A DNA stretch of 14,594 bases from JALYUA01 sp038229875 (lineage in GTDB: Bacteria; Acidobacteriota; Thermoanaerobaculia; UBA5066; Gp7-AA6): contig JBBROA010000101.1 in assembly GCA_038229875.1 (NCBI GenBank), forward strand, positions 1 through 14,594. Reading direction: 5' to 3'. Below are positions 13,060 to 14,594 of the stretch, in pieces; positions within the stretch are counted from its first letter, which is position 1; each line of letters begins with the position of its first letter. The notes under the pieces are model-generated. The model saw nothing but the letters and a program-made list of their open reading frames with translations, made no database searches and was not told where the DNA came from. A program made the position numbers and the translations under genes.

Positions 13060-13065
13060 AGTATA
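13060..13065 (-). promoter_or_regulatory. -10 box (TATACT) for the zinc-ribbon/ClC operon, probably leaderless
   Basis: On the minus strand TATACT is followed by 6 nt and then the ATG at 13053. Transcription would then start at or near the first base of the start codon, and no Shine-Dalgarno is present. A weak -35-like TTGCTC lies 14 nt upstream, shorter than ideal spacing. Confidence 0.4.
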
Positions 13066-13090
13066 GAGGGACGCGACCGGAGCAACGGGT

Positions 13091-13110
13091 TCCGGGGATT
13101 CGCCCCCGGA
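13091..13110. terminator. Hairpin after the IPTL-CTERM gene
   Basis: A 7-bp inverted repeat (13091-13097 and 13104-13110) with a 6-nt loop lies 18 bp past the stop of the minus-strand IPTL protein gene and before the TATACT box. There is no T tract, so it may be a weak terminator or only a 3'-end stabilising hairpin. Confidence 0.35.
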
Positions 13111-13127
13111 GCCGCGCCCCGCCTCGC

Positions 13128-14228
13128 CTACCTGCGCCGCAGAGCGAGCATTCCGAGCGCCGCGATGACGACGGCGAGCATCGCCAGCATTTCGGTCGAA
13201 AGGGTCGGGATCGGTTCACTCGGCCCGCCGCCCGGTCCGATTCCGCCGCCCGGGGTGGAGGTGGCTGTCGGAGACCCGGGCGCGACGGGAGTCACCGTTC
13301 GTGTCGGAGTCGAGGTCGGCGATGCGACGCCGCCCGTAGGCGTCACGCTCGGCGTCGCCGTGATTGTGGCCGTCGCCGTCGCGGTCGGGGTGGACGTCGG
13401 GGTGAACGATGCCAGCGGCGTCGCCGTCTGACTCGGCGTCGCCGTCGACGTCGGTGTGGCGGTGAACGAGGCCGTCATCGTCGGCGTTGCCGTGACCGTC
13501 GGCGTGGCCGTTGCGGTTGGCGTGGCCGTCACCGTCGGCGTGATGGTGGGCGTGGCAGTGACCGTCGGCGTCGAGGTCAGCGTGGCCGTCGGCGGGACGG
13601 GGGTCGCGGTCGGGGTGCTGGTCGGCGGCGAGGTGGGCGTCGCCGTTGGAGTGTCGGTCGGCGTCGGCTGGATGATCAGCACCGTGATCGTCTTATTGCT
13701 GTTCGCCAGATCGTCCGCCGGGTTCGTGTGAATGATGGCAGAAAAACTCGTGTTGGCCCGCGCGAACGTCACACCGGGGTTGACCGTCACGGTGCACATG
13801 ACGGAGGGATAGGTCTTGGACGTGTCGGCGAGGATCGTGTCGCTCGTTGCAAGGACAGTGGATGCTCCAGTCGCGTTACCGTCCGGGCCCGGGCACGTGA
13901 AAGTCACTGAGAGGTTCGTCGCGTCGCAGGCGAGCGGGACAGGGGGAGGCGTCGGGCTGGTGTCCGTCAGGTTCGTCGCCGCGACCGTGTACGTGACGAC
14001 GGTCCCGTTCGCGATCACCGGGTCGCTTGGGTTTCTAGTGATCGTGAACCCGAGCCGATTCTGATTGCAGAGTCCCGGGCTCTGGTGCTGAGGACGGAAG
14101 GTGCGTGTTGAAGTGCGAGGCCGAGCGGGCCTGGTCTGGGCCGAAATGCTGACCTGGGCCGAAATGGTACCGGAGCAGAAGAGGGAGGCCGCCGTCAACA
14201 TCCAGAACGTCGACCTGGCGTATCTCAT
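13128..14228 (-). CDS. Surface/secreted protein with Thr-Pro linker and IPTL-CTERM sorting signal
   Basis: A 366-residue exported protein. The signal peptide (1-24) ends in TISA-Q. Residues about 60-187 form a beta-rich, DUF11-like region with three cysteines (C101, C112, C145). Residues 188-326 are an extended Thr/Pro/Ala linker of TPTxT units. A Gly-rich turn follows, then IPTL (340-343), a hydrophobic helix and a terminal RRR. That is the IPTL-CTERM arrangement, a PEP-CTERM-like signal thought to be processed by an exosortase-type enzyme. The Thr-rich linker is a likely glycosylation site. The ATG at 14228 is preceded by AAAGGAA and starts a proper signal peptide, so I prefer it to the open frame extending to 14378. 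The upstream 80 bp are unusually A+T-rich and probably hold the promoter. Confidence 0.85.
   Translation of the reverse strand: MRYARSTFWMLTAASLFCSGTISAQVSISAQTRPARPRTSTRTFRPQHQSPGLCNQNRLGFTITRNPSDPVIANGTVVTYTVAATNLTDTSPTPPPVPLACDATNLSVTFTCPGPDGNATGASTVLATSDTILADTSKTYPSVMCTVTVNPGVTFARANTSFSAIIHTNPADDLANSNKTITVLIIQPTPTDTPTATPTSPPTSTPTATPVPPTATLTSTPTVTATPTITPTVTATPTATATPTVTATPTMTASFTATPTSTATPSQTATPLASFTPTSTPTATATATITATPSVTPTGGVASPTSTPTRTVTPVAPGSPTATSTPGGGIGPGGGPSEPIPTLSTEMLAMLAVVIAALGMLALRRR
13251..13667. repeat. Low-complexity minisatellite encoding the Thr-Pro linker
   Basis: About 417 bp of degenerate 6- and 12-bp units (plus-strand variants of GTCGGCGTGGCC) encode TPT/TAT-type repeats in the IPTL protein. 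Such arrays expand and contract by slippage, so length is likely strain-variable and hard to assemble. The opposite strand gives open Val/Gly-rich frames that are by-products of the repeat. Confidence 0.8.
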
Positions 14229-14400
14229 GAGAATTCCTTTGAAATGAGTTATTCGACGCACCCGAAACGCCGGGGGATTTAACTGGAAAAAATTTGTTGC
14301 AAAAATCGGGCCGAGTGAATTCACGCGGAACCCGGGCAGACGGACGCCCGCGCAAAACTCGAGCGCTTCCCGCGACATGCTGGCAAGCGAGTCTTGTCAG
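14229..14400. other. Upstream region of the IPTL gene, A+T-rich
   Basis: No gene is convincing here. Positions 14229-14310 are markedly A+T-rich for this genome. On the minus strand they contain TTGCAA and, 14 nt further, TTAAAT, a possible but poorly spaced promoter. A 10-bp palindrome GTGAATTCAC lies at 14315-14324. Confidence 0.35.
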
Positions 14401-14409
14401 GCTTCCTGA

Positions 14410-14594
14410 GCTGCCCCTCACCCTGGCAATCTTCCCCGGCGCGGGGGGAAGGGCGCAAAGCTGCGCTCCCGTCACGCTGGTGGCTGAGCTCGCCCCGAGA
14501 GGAGTCTCCCGACCGGAGGGAGGGAGGAGCCTCTCGGGGCGGGAGCCGCAGCGAACGAAGCGAGCAGGCCGGCGGTCGAGGCCGCATCCGGCCG
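14410..14594. repeat. Cluster of inverted repeats, REP-like intergenic element
   Basis: No gene is supported. Four hairpins follow one another: 14431-14451 (7-bp stem CTTCCCC/GGGGAAG), 14453-14466 (5-bp stem), 14488-14546 (12-bp perfect stem 14491-14502/14530-14541, an outer 3-bp extension and an inner CTCCC/GGGAG stem), and 14567-14593 (6-bp stem GGCCGG/CCGGCC). The left part, with CCCCTCACCC and CTTCCCC…GGGGAAGGGCGCAAAG, looks like dispersed REP-type repeats common in high-GC genomes. The similarity is from memory and the copy number cannot be seen from one window. Confidence 0.55.

Noticed and set aside
13251..13667. CRISPR array
   Set aside because: The repeats are short, degenerate and in frame with a coding sequence. 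There are no regular spacers and no cas genes.
13011..13910. 299-codon Arg/Gly-rich plus-strand frame, and Val/Gly-rich frames at 13165-13731
   Set aside because: They are shadows of the Thr-Pro repeat and the zinc-ribbon gene on the minus strand. Their composition follows the repeat and there is no supported start.
14321..14587. 88-codon minus-strand frame at the right edge
   Set aside because: It lies entirely in the inverted-repeat cluster, is Arg/Ser/Pro-rich and has no ribosome-binding site or domain pattern.

Overview
This is a high-GC window (about two thirds G+C by eye) from a Gram-negative bacterium with an outer membrane, shown by a peptidoglycan-binding OmpA-type lipoprotein-like protein and several exported proteins. 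An IPTL-type C-terminal sorting signal behind a Thr/Pro linker, an OmpA protein with a DUF4398-like segment, and a secreted C-terminal domain of a kind I associate with Thermoanaerobaculia make Acidobacteriota the best guess. That placement is inference, not proof.

Layout. Positions 1-64 hold the last codons of a small membrane protein. A strong hairpin separates it from a convergent OmpA-family gene (minus strand, 141-1886). A divergent GlsB/YeaQ-type membrane protein follows (2140-2409). Next is a tight plus-strand operon, 2638-7609: a radical SAM enzyme broken by a frameshift at a C5 run, a DUF3179 protein, an OmpR-type response regulator and its sensor histidine kinase, joined by overlaps of 4 and 8 nt and a gap of 2 nt. 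Just downstream on the same strand are an exported protein that is 22% methionine (7780-8133), an exported thioredoxin-fold protein with one active-site cysteine (8237-8758), and an orphan piece of a secreted beta-domain protein (8849-9145).

From 9293 to 14228 everything lies on the minus strand: an IPTL-CTERM surface protein, a 70-residue zinc-ribbon-like protein that overlaps a ClC chloride channel/transporter gene (with CBS and TrkA-C domains) by ATGA, an EAL phosphodiesterase with a degenerate GGDEF domain, and tRNA-Val(UAC). The right end (about 14400-14594) is gene-free and rich in inverted repeats, like dispersed REP-type elements.

How the parts may work together. The pentamer CGTGA occurs three times at an exact 11-bp period between the kinase gene and the Met-rich gene (7605-7631), and twice at the same 11-bp period just upstream of the radical SAM operon (2585-2600). 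OmpR/PhoB-type regulators bind direct repeats with this spacing. The encoded two-component system therefore plausibly controls both its own operon and the Met-rich protein. This would make one envelope-stress or metal/redox regulon comprising a radical SAM enzyme with a COG1964/Tes-like C-terminal pattern, a DUF3179 protein with a CxxC motif, and a Met-rich periplasmic protein. This regulon is the best candidate here for an undescribed system. Its stimulus and chemistry are unknown.
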